A stretch of 64,000 bases of DNA, from assembly GCA_041392625.1 (NCBI GenBank), contig JAWKLR010000008.1:62001-126000 (forward strand), in the 5' to 3' direction. Both the position numbers and the translations under genes were made by a program. Source of the stretch: M3007 sp041392625. Its GTDB lineage: Bacteria > Bacteroidota > Bacteroidia > Chitinophagales > Saprospiraceae. The notes beneath the pieces were generated by a model that saw nothing but the letters and a program-made list of their open reading frames with translations, ran no database searches and was not told where the DNA came from. This document shows positions 38,524-46,102 of the stretch, one piece after another; within the stretch, counting starts at the first letter, position 1; the number at the start of each line of letters is the position of its first letter.

Positions 38524-38814
38524 CTACAGAACTCGGATCAAGACTTCAACAATGGCGTGAAAATCCTTGTCAGCTAAGGAATAAAGGGAGTTTTTGCCAT
38601 CTCGTTGGACAATAACCACATTTTTTCCTTTCATAATGCGGAGGTGGTGGGAAGCAACAGCCTGTTCAATCTGAAGCTGCTCATAGATCTCTGTAACGGT
38701 CATTTGCCCGTTTTTATATAACAATTCAATAATTGCAATACGCGCAGGATGTGCAATAGAGCGAAGGGTTTCTGTAGCGTTTTCCAGAAAGTTGAGATCA
38801 AAGTGCGTCTTCAT
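38524..38814 (-). CDS. ArsR-family winged-helix transcriptional regulator
   Basis: 96 residues: LRSIAHPARIAIIELLYKNGQMTVTEIYEQLQIEQAVASHHLRIMKGKNVVIVQRDGKNSLYSL is the helix-turn-helix and wing of the ArsR/SmtB fold. No CxC or other metal-binding cysteines are present, so it is probably not a metal sensor; a metabolite or redox ligand is more likely. Divergent from the DUF294 gene with 49 bases between, which contain the operator-like repeat, so autoregulation is plausible. Proposed regulator of the acetate module, by context. Confidence 0.85.
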   Translation of the reverse strand: MKTHFDLNFLENATETLRSIAHPARIAIIELLYKNGQMTVTEIYEQLQIEQAVASHHLRIMKGKNVVIVQRDGKNSLYSLADKDFHAIVEVLIRVL

Positions 38815-38820
38815 AAGAAG

Positions 38821-38841
38821 TATCTATATATTTGAATATAG
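38821..38841. promoter_or_regulatory. Candidate operator between arsR-like and DUF294 genes
   Basis: TATCTATATATTTGAATATAG contains CTATAT-N6-ATATAG, an inverted repeat centred seven bases from the arsR-like start side and 23 before the DUF294 start. AT-rich imperfect palindromes are typical ArsR-family operators. Confidence 0.55.
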
Positions 38842-38863
38842 TCAAACAAAGGTAAGGTAGTTT

Positions 38864-40798
38864 ATGGACAATGCGATTCCAACCCGGATTTTTGGTTTTA
38901 TAAAGAATTATCCTCCGTTTTCACTCATACCCGAGAAGGAGCTTTCGGACCTAGCCAAACTGGTTCTTATTTCTTACCTTAAAAAAGACGAGTTTGTTTT
39001 TCAGGGCGGTGAAGAGCTCATCCCCGGGATACACATTGTCCGGGATGGGGCTGTCAATTTGTATAACGACTCCTTTACCCCACAACTACTCGTCGACCAA
39101 TGCGATGAAGGCGATGTATTTGGCATCCATCCGCTTATTACCAATGCCGGCTACCTGTTGACGGCACGTGCTGCAGAGGAGTCTCTGCTGTATACCGTTC
39201 GAAAAGAGCACCTCGAACCGCTGCTTGAATCCTTTCCGGATGCCAAGCGGTACCTGACACAGAACCTTGGGGCAGGAATGCGCAAACAAATCGAAAGCGT
39301 TCGAAAACTGGAGGCGCATAAAACTGCACCAAAACCTGGAACTACCCCGCCACTGCTCATTGATATTCAGTCGATCGAGCACAGTAAGAAACCGGTAAGC
39401 TGTTCTCCTGAAACCACCATACGCGAAGCCGCCATCCTGATGCGTGAAACGCAAGTAGGGTCTATCATTGTCGTTAATGAATCTATGCATCCCGTTGGTA
39501 TTCTTACGGATCGGGATTTGCGAAATAAGGTAGTGACAGGCGACTACCCACTGGATGTTCCGGTTTCCAAACTCATGAGCAGTCCGGTCGTTACGCTCCC
39601 ACCAGAACAAACAGTTGCAGATGTGCAAATGGCCATGATGAAACACGGCATCCACCACATTTGCATTACAGAAACAGGCCAGCCGGGTTCCCGGCTGCTG
39701 GGAATACTCTCCGAGCACGATGTGTTGGTAATTCAGGGAACCAACCCCGCGATTTTAATTCGGGAATTTAAGCGCAGTCGGGATAAAGAATCCTTAAAGC
39801 AGATTCGGGATAAGGCAGAACACCTGCTCCTAAAATACCTGGAACAGGAACTGGCAATTGGATTTATTTGCAAAATGATCACTGAGATCAACGATGTGCT
39901 TATCCAGCGTGCCATTGAGATCAGTCAAAAAGCACTGGAAGAAGAAGGTCGTCCAGCTCCGGATGTAAACTGGTGCTGGCTATCGCTCGGCAGTGGGGGC
40001 AGGGGAGAGCAGTTGTTAAAAACCGATCAGGACAATGCTCTGGTTTACGCGCCGGTACCCCAGAGCGAAGAGGCGGAAGTAAAAGCCTATTTCCTGGATC
40101 TGGCTAAGCGAACGACTGAAATCCTGGATTACTGTGGCTTCGAGTTTTGTCCTGCCGATATGATGGCAAGCAATCCTTCCTGGTGTTTGTCGCTGGATGG
40201 ATGGAAGGATCAGTTTTCAAAATGGATTGTAACCCCTACGGAGCAAAATGTCATGTTCTGTACGATCTTTTTTGATTTCAGACCTGTATATGGTGATTTC
40301 TCTCTGTCAGAATCTCTTGCAGAACACATTATTAAAACAGCAGAAAAGGAGTCCAGATTCCTCACCTTTTTGGCAAAAGATGCACTTCATAACCCACCTC
40401 CCGTTACCTTTTTCAGAAATTTTGTGGTGGAAAAAAGCGGAGAACACAAAGACGAATTTGACATCAAACTTCGGGCAATGATGCCTTTGGCAGATGCAGC
40501 AAGAGTCCTGATTCTGCATGCTCAACAACCCGGTATTAATAATTCATTTCAACGCCTGGATAAAATGGCAGAATTGGAACCAAACAACCGGGAGTTATTT
40601 GAACAAGCAGCTGACGCATATGAAATCTTGCTTCGCTACCGGGCAATCGAAGGCCTTCGAAATAAAGACAGTGGCAGATACATTTCTCCAGAACACCTGA
40701 CGAAAATGGAGCGCCTGAACCTGCGAAACAGTTTTACGCCGATTGATGATTTACAGGATCTAATTAAGGTGCGTTTCAGAGTAAATCTGCTTATGTAA
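38864..40798 (+). CDS. cNMP-binding/CBS/DUF294 nucleotidyltransferase-like regulatory protein
   Basis: 644 residues. Residues 10-140: cyclic-nucleotide-binding fold (PPFSLIPEKELSDLAK, DEFVFQGGEEL, DGAVNLY). Residues 175-300: CBS pair (MRETQVGSIIVVNESMHPVGILTDRDLRNKVV; GIHHICITE..GSRLLGILSEHDVL). Then the DUF294 nucleotidyltransferase-like domain with SLGSGGRGEQLLKTDQDNALVY, and its C-terminal helical domain. In many bacteria this protein is next to acetate symporter genes and an exonuclease, as here. It may control transporter or nucleotide-linked signalling; that is inference. No breaks seen. Confidence 0.88.
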   Translation: MDNAIPTRIFGFIKNYPPFSLIPEKELSDLAKLVLISYLKKDEFVFQGGEELIPGIHIVRDGAVNLYNDSFTPQLLVDQCDEGDVFGIHPLITNAGYLLTARAAEESLLYTVRKEHLEPLLESFPDAKRYLTQNLGAGMRKQIESVRKLEAHKTAPKPGTTPPLLIDIQSIEHSKKPVSCSPETTIREAAILMRETQVGSIIVVNESMHPVGILTDRDLRNKVVTGDYPLDVPVSKLMSSPVVTLPPEQTVADVQMAMMKHGIHHICITETGQPGSRLLGILSEHDVLVIQGTNPAILIREFKRSRDKESLKQIRDKAEHLLLKYLEQELAIGFICKMITEINDVLIQRAIEISQKALEEEGRPAPDVNWCWLSLGSGGRGEQLLKTDQDNALVYAPVPQSEEAEVKAYFLDLAKRTTEILDYCGFEFCPADMMASNPSWCLSLDGWKDQFSKWIVTPTEQNVMFCTIFFDFRPVYGDFSLSESLAEHIIKTAEKESRFLTFLAKDALHNPPPVTFFRNFVVEKSGEHKDEFDIKLRAMMPLADAARVLILHAQQPGINNSFQRLDKMAELEPNNRELFEQAADAYEILLRYRAIEGLRNKDSGRYISPEHLTKMERLNLRNSFTPIDDLQDLIKVRFRVNLLM

Positions 40799-40880
40799 CC
40801 CGCAAGAATCCATTCCAAAACCAAGTTTACAGCAACTCAGTTGCCACGCCACAATTATTCTACACAATCAACCCTTCCAC

Positions 40881-41567
40881 ATGCGTTTTTTTTTCCAGCC
40901 TAAAAAGCCCGTATTAGAAACAGCAGATCAGTTGGTGGTTGATGCCTATTTGGCACATTTTAATAACACAACTTCCGGAGATACCTCCTTGCGAACACTT
41001 CGTTTTGTGGTGCTTGATTTGGAAACTACCGGACTGGATATAAAAAAAGACCGGATGCTGTCAATTGCAGCGCTGCCGGTACAGGGATTTCAGGTCGAAG
41101 TCGGGCACGCTCTGGAACGGTTTGTTTTTCAGCAAGGCTATATGCCAGATACCAGCATTGCTGTGCACGGAATAATGGAGAAACATTTGGAAGGAGCACT
41201 GGAGGAGAAAGCCATTTTGATTGAACTACTCGATTATTTGAAAGACGCAATTATTGTTGGGCACCATATCGCGTTTGATCTTGCTGTATTAAACAAAGCA
41301 CTTCAAACGCATTTTCACATCAAACTCAAGAACAAATCACTGGATACTGCAGCGCTGGTTCGCCGTATTGATGGCCCAACAACCGGAGGACAAATGCCGG
41401 AGAAAGGCCCGGTCTCGCTCGATGATTTGTGCGCTTACTTCGGTATTCCGCTCGGAAGGAGGCATACAAGTGCTGAAGATACCTTCATCACAGCCATGGT
41501 TTTTTTGAAACTGCTTAGTCGGATAGAAGACAGAGGCGTTCACACTTACCGGGAATTGATGCGGTAA
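40881..41567 (+). CDS. DEDDh 3'-5' exonuclease (DNA polymerase III epsilon-like)
   Basis: 228 residues. Exo I motif FVVLDLETTGLDIKKDRMLSIAAL (Asp, Glu), VHGIMEKHLEG, Exo II IIVGHHIAFDLAVLNKAL (Asp), Exo III GRRHTSAEDTFITAMVFLKL (His, Asp). It is the single-domain type and is the usual companion of the DUF294 protein near acetate transporters. Starts 82 bases after the DUF294 stop. The core proofreading subunit is normally elsewhere, so this is likely a specialised nuclease or a regulatory partner. Confidence 0.9.
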   Translation: MRFFFQPKKPVLETADQLVVDAYLAHFNNTTSGDTSLRTLRFVVLDLETTGLDIKKDRMLSIAALPVQGFQVEVGHALERFVFQQGYMPDTSIAVHGIMEKHLEGALEEKAILIELLDYLKDAIIVGHHIAFDLAVLNKALQTHFHIKLKNKSLDTAALVRRIDGPTTGGQMPEKGPVSLDDLCAYFGIPLGRRHTSAEDTFITAMVFLKLLSRIEDRGVHTYRELMR

Positions 41568-41584
41568 GTTTCGGGACAAACGCA

Positions 41585-41592
41585 TACCTTTG
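41585..41592 (+). promoter_or_regulatory. -7 promoter element of the sigma/anti-sigma pair
   Basis: TACCTTTG fits TAnnTTTG and ends 17 bases before ATG 41610. Confidence 0.55.
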
Positions 41593-41609
41593 GTTCGCAT
41601 AATTTTTAG

Positions 41610-42212
41610 ATGAGTACTACCCAAAGAGATAGATCGCGAGAGTTTGAGATCATCGCCTTGTTGCAACAAGGCGATCAGCAGGCGATTTCCATGCTGTACA
41701 AACACTATGCAGCGGCTTTATTTGGGATTATCCGCAGAATAATTGCTGAACAGGAAATTGCAGAGGAAGTACTTCAGGATGTATTCGTAAAAGTATGGGA
41801 TAATGCAGCACGCTATGACAGTGCTAAAGGCCGGTTGTACACCTGGCTTGCGCAAATTACCCGAAACACCGCTTTGGATCGGGTGCGTTCTTCCGCTTAT
41901 CGAAAAGGCCAAAAAACCGATGGACTAGATTCTGTCGTATATAAGAATGATCAGAATACAGAAAACATGCAGGTCCAAGATAGTGGCCTGCTGAAAGTAA
42001 TTTCTGATCTGGATGCAGATTACCGCACATTGATTGACTATGCCTATTTTCAGGGCTTTTCGCAGTCTGAAATTGCAAAAGAACTGGATATGCCTTTGGG
42101 TACAGTCAAAACACGTATGCGGGCTGCTGTCATCGAATTGCGTAAACGATTAAACAATGAAACCTTTCTGCTCTTGCTCCTTCTGAGCCTTTGCGGATCG
42201 TTGAATATTTAA
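41610..42212 (+). CDS. ECF RNA polymerase sigma factor
   Basis: 200 residues. Region 2: ISMLYKHYAAALFGIIRRIIAEQEIAEEVLQDVFVKVWDNAARYDSAKGRLYTWLAQITRNTALDRVRS. Region 4 with helix-turn-helix: YAYFQGFSQSEIAKELDMPLGTVKTRMRAAVIELRKRL. A short hydrophobic tail (TFLLLLLLSLCGSLNI) follows region 4, which is unusual. It matches the sigma-K-like group that pairs with RskA anti-sigma factors, and the next gene is such an anti-sigma (starts two bases after this stop). Confidence 0.9.
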   Translation: MSTTQRDRSREFEIIALLQQGDQQAISMLYKHYAAALFGIIRRIIAEQEIAEEVLQDVFVKVWDNAARYDSAKGRLYTWLAQITRNTALDRVRSSAYRKGQKTDGLDSVVYKNDQNTENMQVQDSGLLKVISDLDADYRTLIDYAYFQGFSQSEIAKELDMPLGTVKTRMRAAVIELRKRLNNETFLLLLLLSLCGSLNI

Positions 42213-42214
42213 TA

Positions 42215-43006
42215 ATGGATATTCAAAAGTACATAGCATCCGGGATTTTAGAGCAATACGTGCTCGGAGATATTTCTGCTTCTCAACAAGAAGAGGTGGA
42301 ACGCTACGCGGCACAATATCCTGAAATCAGAAAGGAGATTGAGTCCATCGAAGCGGCCCTGGAAAGCTATGGACAATTGCATGCCATTGAGCCGCCTCAA
42401 AATCTGGAGTCGAAAATTCTTGAAAAAATCTCCGCGAACCAAGCAGTTGGTAGTGTTTCTCCTTCAGGCTCTAAGCCTTTGTCAAAAGTATGGCTTGGCC
42501 TTGCACTTGCTGCCGCATGTACCGGCCTCGTTATTGCATACAGCCAACATCTACAGTTGGAGCAGACTCGCCAGGAGTTAAGCAGTTTGCAGGAAGAATA
42601 TCAGACCCTGGATCAGAATTGTTCAGAGCAACTCAAACAAAAAGCGAACACGGAGGCATTTATAGCGCTTCTACGCGATGGTTCTACCAAGGCCATTGTA
42701 ATGCAGGGAACTGAAAATGCACCAAACTCCCTTGCCTCGGTTTATTGGAATGAGGCACAGCAGAAAACATTTTTGGAATTGAGTAACATGCCACAAACTC
42801 CGGCAGGTAAACAGTACCAGTTGTGGGCAATTGTTGATGGAAAACCCGTTGATATGGGCGTTTTTAACGGTGTAATTGGCTCAGAGGTTTACATGGAAGT
42901 GCCCTTCATTCAGGCCCCTCAGGCCTTTGCCGTAACCGTTGAAAAGGAAGGTGGAAATCCTACACCAACCCTTGAGACCATGGTGGTTATCGGCAATGTA
43001 TCCTAA
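42215..43006 (+). CDS. RskA-like anti-sigma-K factor
   Basis: About 263 residues from ATG 42215. The N-terminal cytoplasmic part is QKYIASGILEQYVLGDISASQQEEVERYAAQYPEIRKEIESIE. One membrane helix lies at about 88-108 (LGLALAAACTGLVIAYS), followed by a short coiled coil. The periplasmic domain has QYQLWAIVDGKPVDMGVFNG, a signature of the RskA C-terminal domain. Inhibits the preceding sigma factor until a periplasmic signal releases it. Confidence 0.9.
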   Translation: MDIQKYIASGILEQYVLGDISASQQEEVERYAAQYPEIRKEIESIEAALESYGQLHAIEPPQNLESKILEKISANQAVGSVSPSGSKPLSKVWLGLALAAACTGLVIAYSQHLQLEQTRQELSSLQEEYQTLDQNCSEQLKQKANTEAFIALLRDGSTKAIVMQGTENAPNSLASVYWNEAQQKTFLELSNMPQTPAGKQYQLWAIVDGKPVDMGVFNGVIGSEVYMEVPFIQAPQAFAVTVEKEGGNPTPTLETMVVIGNVS

Positions 43007-43054
43007 CCCGGTAATCTAGATAAATAAATTACCGGTTTTCACTTCAACGCTTAT

Positions 43055-43093
43055 TGGGAAAAAAGAACAGGCCACCGCGATTGCAGTGGCCTG
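43055..43093 (-). terminator. Rho-independent terminator of the TPR protein gene
   Basis: On the minus strand, CAGGCCAC and GTGGCCTG form an eight-base stem followed by TTCTTTTTT. Confidence 0.7.
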
Positions 43094-43176
43094 GATTGTT
43101 TAAAAGGAATTGTGTTTTGGATTAATCGAAAGATTAAGGCGCGTTTTGCTCCTCCAAAATGGGTGTACAGATGACT

Positions 43177-44466
43177 TTAGTTTGTTAGTTGAGTTCGAAT
43201 TTCATTGGCTGCTACCGGGCCTAGTTCAAATTCAGATTCTAATGCTGCGAGGAGGTATTCCCTGGCTTTCTGCTGTTGTCCGTTTGCCTTTAAAATCAAT
43301 CCGGAATGAAGAAGTGCGGTGGGCTCTTCTGTTTGATTGAGTACGTGTGTTTCCACAAGATCCAGGGCCTTCTTCGTTTCACCATTTTGGAACGAAGTCC
43401 AGGCAAGTAAATCGTATGAAAGCGGGTGCGGCCGTTCCTGAATTTCCGCACGCGCGATGTCTATCGATTCTGGACTGCTGCTCTGAAGTTCGCAGATGTA
43501 TTTTTTGTACATGTTTCCATACATCGGCATGCCTGCCTTTGATAGGAATTTGGCTTCGTGTTCCTTTTGGGCAACTGAATCGTTTTCAAAGGCTGCAATC
43601 TCAGCAAGCAAAAGTTCATAATCCGGGATGGGGTGCACGGTCTGTAAAAAATGCAAAATCCGTTTTGCTTCATCCGTGTTTTGATCATGCGAAAATGCAA
43701 TCCAGGCAATGCCCTTGAGCGCATGCATGTCTGCCGGATCGTTTTCCAGTGCGCGAAGGTAGGTTTGGTAGGACTTGCGAATTTGGCCATCGTGCCCATA
43801 CATGTCTGCAAGGTTAGACAAGGCCCAGTTGCATTTTCCTGGGTTACCCGATTCGATGGCTTTTTGACTTGCTTCTTCCATCAACTCAATCGCTTTTGGA
43901 AGATCTCCGATTTGATCCTGGTATTTTACACTTCGAATCAGGTAATCAAAGTGGTGGTCAGATTGAATGGATTGAAGGATTCGGTTTGCGGAATACAGTT
44001 GTCCGCGTTCAAGCAATACATCCACACGCAAGAGCGAAGATGCAAAGTGCTTCTCGCCAAGTTGATAAGCAGCATCTGTGTATTTATTTGCTCTTTGAAA
44101 AGCATGTTGCGTGATGGCGTTTGCTGCAAGAGCATGTAAAACCCCTGGGTCTTTTTGGTGGTGCTGGTGAACGATCTCAAGCAGTGAATCGGTAGTTGCA
44201 AGATGTTTGGGGTTACCGCTGAGTTTAAATTGAGCGGCATGCAGCCCGGCAAGTTTTCGTTGGTATACGGTGTTATCTGGAGACAGGCTTAACTTCTGTT
44301 CCCAAAAATGTGTGCTGGACTCCAGATCCGATTTCTTTTTATTCAAATAATCCGGATTCAGGTATTTCTCGAAATCTGTTGATTGAACTACAGGGCTTTG
44401 GTTTTTAGCATAAATCAAATAGAGTACACCAGCGAGTGTGCATAGGAGGAGCGCAATTTTTTTCAT
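43177..44466 (-). CDS. TPR-repeat protein with signal anchor
   Basis: 429 residues; signal anchor or signal peptide at residues 4-20. The body is a chain of TPR-like helix pairs (e.g. YQLGEKHFASSLLRVDVLLERGQLYSANRILQSI, IRKSYQTYLRALENDPADMHALKGIAWIAF). Such repeats mediate protein contacts. It lies downstream of the split DUF4331 pair in the same orientation, an order common in Bacteroidota, so probably functionally linked. Specific role unknown. Confidence 0.75.
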   Translation of the reverse strand: MKKIALLLCTLAGVLYLIYAKNQSPVVQSTDFEKYLNPDYLNKKKSDLESSTHFWEQKLSLSPDNTVYQRKLAGLHAAQFKLSGNPKHLATTDSLLEIVHQHHQKDPGVLHALAANAITQHAFQRANKYTDAAYQLGEKHFASSLLRVDVLLERGQLYSANRILQSIQSDHHFDYLIRSVKYQDQIGDLPKAIELMEEASQKAIESGNPGKCNWALSNLADMYGHDGQIRKSYQTYLRALENDPADMHALKGIAWIAFSHDQNTDEAKRILHFLQTVHPIPDYELLLAEIAAFENDSVAQKEHEAKFLSKAGMPMYGNMYKKYICELQSSSPESIDIARAEIQERPHPLSYDLLAWTSFQNGETKKALDLVETHVLNQTEEPTALLHSGLILKANGQQQKAREYLLAALESEFELGPVAANEIRTQLTN

Positions 44467-44546
44467 GGCGTTGAATTTTGAACACCTGAATACAGAACCA
44501 GGTGTAAAACAAATGAAAGGGTTGATTCTGGATTGAAATGATAAAG

Positions 44547-44572
44547 CAGGCCGGACACATTTGCCCGGCCTG
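44547..44572. terminator. Hairpin after the second DUF4331 gene
   Basis: CAGGCCGG and CCGGCCTG are perfect eight-base arms. On the minus strand only CTTTATC follows, so this is a weak or attenuator-like terminator before the TPR gene. Confidence 0.5.
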
Positions 44573-44625
44573 AATTATCGCCTATTGTATGAAGTAAAAG
44601 CGAGTTTATACAGGCCTGCGCTCAA

Positions 44626-45156
44626 TTAGTGAGGGCCTGCCAGATAAGGGAAAGAATTTGAAAACGACTTGTCGTTGGCACTTACATTATCATCTGTGAG
44701 TTGCGGGTTGGCGGTCCCGTCTGGTCCACCAAACAGCAGCAGCAGTTCTACAGAAATAACATCATCGCTCAGTCTGCGTCCGGTCAATACATTGGTACCG
44801 TCAAAGAATGTTGTGACACCGCTCATAGAAACCGTCAGGACATCAGTGGCCAAAGCGCCGGTAAATGTGCTGGCATCCATTCCAAGTGCATTGGTGGTAT
44901 AGCCTGGATTCAGTGCGAGGAGAGCCGCTTCAAATTTGTCCGCAAATTTTGCTCCTTGTGCTGAAGGCACCGTCTGGTTGAAGGCGTCCTTGTCGGCACC
45001 GGATACAAATACCGTGTTGATTGCCGGGCGACCCATTTGGTCTTCCATCATATAACTTGAGTTGTTTACCGGATCTTCTCCGGTGTCTTTACAGCTCGAA
45101 ATGATAGTCCCGATGGCGAGGAGGGCAAACAGCCCCAAAAGAGGTATGCGTTTCAT
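44626..45156 (-). CDS. DUF4331 protein, C-terminal half type, lipoprotein
   Basis: 176 residues with lipobox ISSC near residue 21. The mature part contains QMGRPAINTVFVSG, KDAFNQTVPSAQ, FTGALATDVLTVSMSGVTTFFDGTNVLTGRRLSDDVISVELLLLFGG and PYLAGPH. This is the second half of the DUF4331 domain, which in other bacteria is one protein. The N-terminal half is the gene just upstream. Function unknown; probably extracellular. Confidence 0.8.
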   Translation of the reverse strand: MKRIPLLGLFALLAIGTIISSCKDTGEDPVNNSSYMMEDQMGRPAINTVFVSGADKDAFNQTVPSAQGAKFADKFEAALLALNPGYTTNALGMDASTFTGALATDVLTVSMSGVTTFFDGTNVLTGRRLSDDVISVELLLLFGGPDGTANPQLTDDNVSANDKSFSNSFPYLAGPH

Positions 45157-45234
45157 AATTGTATGGTTGTATTTTTTTAAGATTTGATTTGAAGGTTTTT
45201 GAAATGGGGCAGGCTTAACCGGTTAAAATCCAGT

Positions 45235-45891
45235 TTACATTTTGCGCTTAGACTCAACCCAGGTGTTCAGGGTAGCTGCAGAGCCCAGCATGGATTTGGG
45301 TACTTCAATCACCACAGACATGACATTGGTTCCTGCAAAGGTGTCTGAGCCAGGATTGTTGAATCCGGTAGCATTTCCCGCAATGATTTCACCGTACTGG
45401 GCGAAATCCATAAAAAACGGATCGTCACGAGGGCCGGCAAATAGTTTGATGCCGCCATTGCTTCCAATACTGGGCGAAGTTCCATAGGCTGTAATGTCTG
45501 TTTCCACCTTGGTGCCTCCGGTTTGGACTTTGCTGATGGCACCTGTGCTGCTTGGTTGAACCGGCCCGTAGGTTTTTACTTTACCATTTTCGAACAATGC
45601 CTGAATAACAAGGTCTTCTACAGCATCACCGGTATTGTCGATGTTGAATTCAATCAACACATCCTCATCAAAGGATGCAGTTGCAGTAGCGGTTGGGTCG
45701 AGCAAGCCTTGTACATTGCATACAAATACCAGGTTGTCCTGATTTTCCGGACTGGCAAATGCATAGTAATCGGTAATGTCTGAACTGGTTGAACTGACGG
45801 CTGGAGCGTCAATGTGGTCGGCAGCCCAAAGGATGCCTACAGAGGTAGTTAAAAGCGCAAAGGCAGCAAGAAGCAGATTTCTCTTTTTCAT
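45235..45891 (-). CDS. DUF4331 protein, N-terminal half type, secreted
   Basis: About 218 residues from ATG 45891 (signal peptide KKRNLLLAAFALLTTSVGILWAA), ignoring an 18-residue polar extension. Starts ADHIDAPAVSSTSSDITDYYAFASPENQDNLVFVCNVQGLLDP, the entry of the DUF4331 domain, and ends GTNVMSVVIEVPKSMLGS. It forms a split pair with the lipoprotein half 78 bases downstream. Role unknown. Confidence 0.82.
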   Translation of the reverse strand: MKKRNLLLAAFALLTTSVGILWAADHIDAPAVSSTSSDITDYYAFASPENQDNLVFVCNVQGLLDPTATATASFDEDVLIEFNIDNTGDAVEDLVIQALFENGKVKTYGPVQPSSTGAISKVQTGGTKVETDITAYGTSPSIGSNGGIKLFAGPRDDPFFMDFAQYGEIIAGNATGFNNPGSDTFAGTNVMSVVIEVPKSMLGSAATLNTWVESKRKM

Positions 45892-46040
45892 GGTTTGTGT
45901 TTTTTTGTTTTTTAAATTTTGATTTATACCAACAGGTACGTGCACTTGCCTGCAACTGGATTTATTTTGTTTAACTTTTTTTGATAAAAGTTAAACAGGT
46001 GTTTGTATTTAGTTGATCGTTAGTGGGTTGTGAAAAATAA

Positions 46041-46077
46041 AAAAGCCCGTTGAAGCAAGTGCTTCAACGGGCTTTTT
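46041..46077. terminator. Bidirectional Rho-independent terminator
   Basis: AAAAGCCCGTTGAAGC and GCTTCAACGGGCTTTT are perfect 16-base arms with an AAGT loop and T-runs on both sides. It ends the SLC12-like gene (minus strand). Confidence 0.9.
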
Positions 46078-46102
46078 CTAAAACGCAGTTTAGATTATCC
46101 CA

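Noticed and set aside
38524..38814. Arsenic or heavy-metal resistance locus from the ArsR-like gene
   Set aside because: No metal-binding cysteines in the regulator and no arsenic genes nearby; all neighbours are acetate-related.
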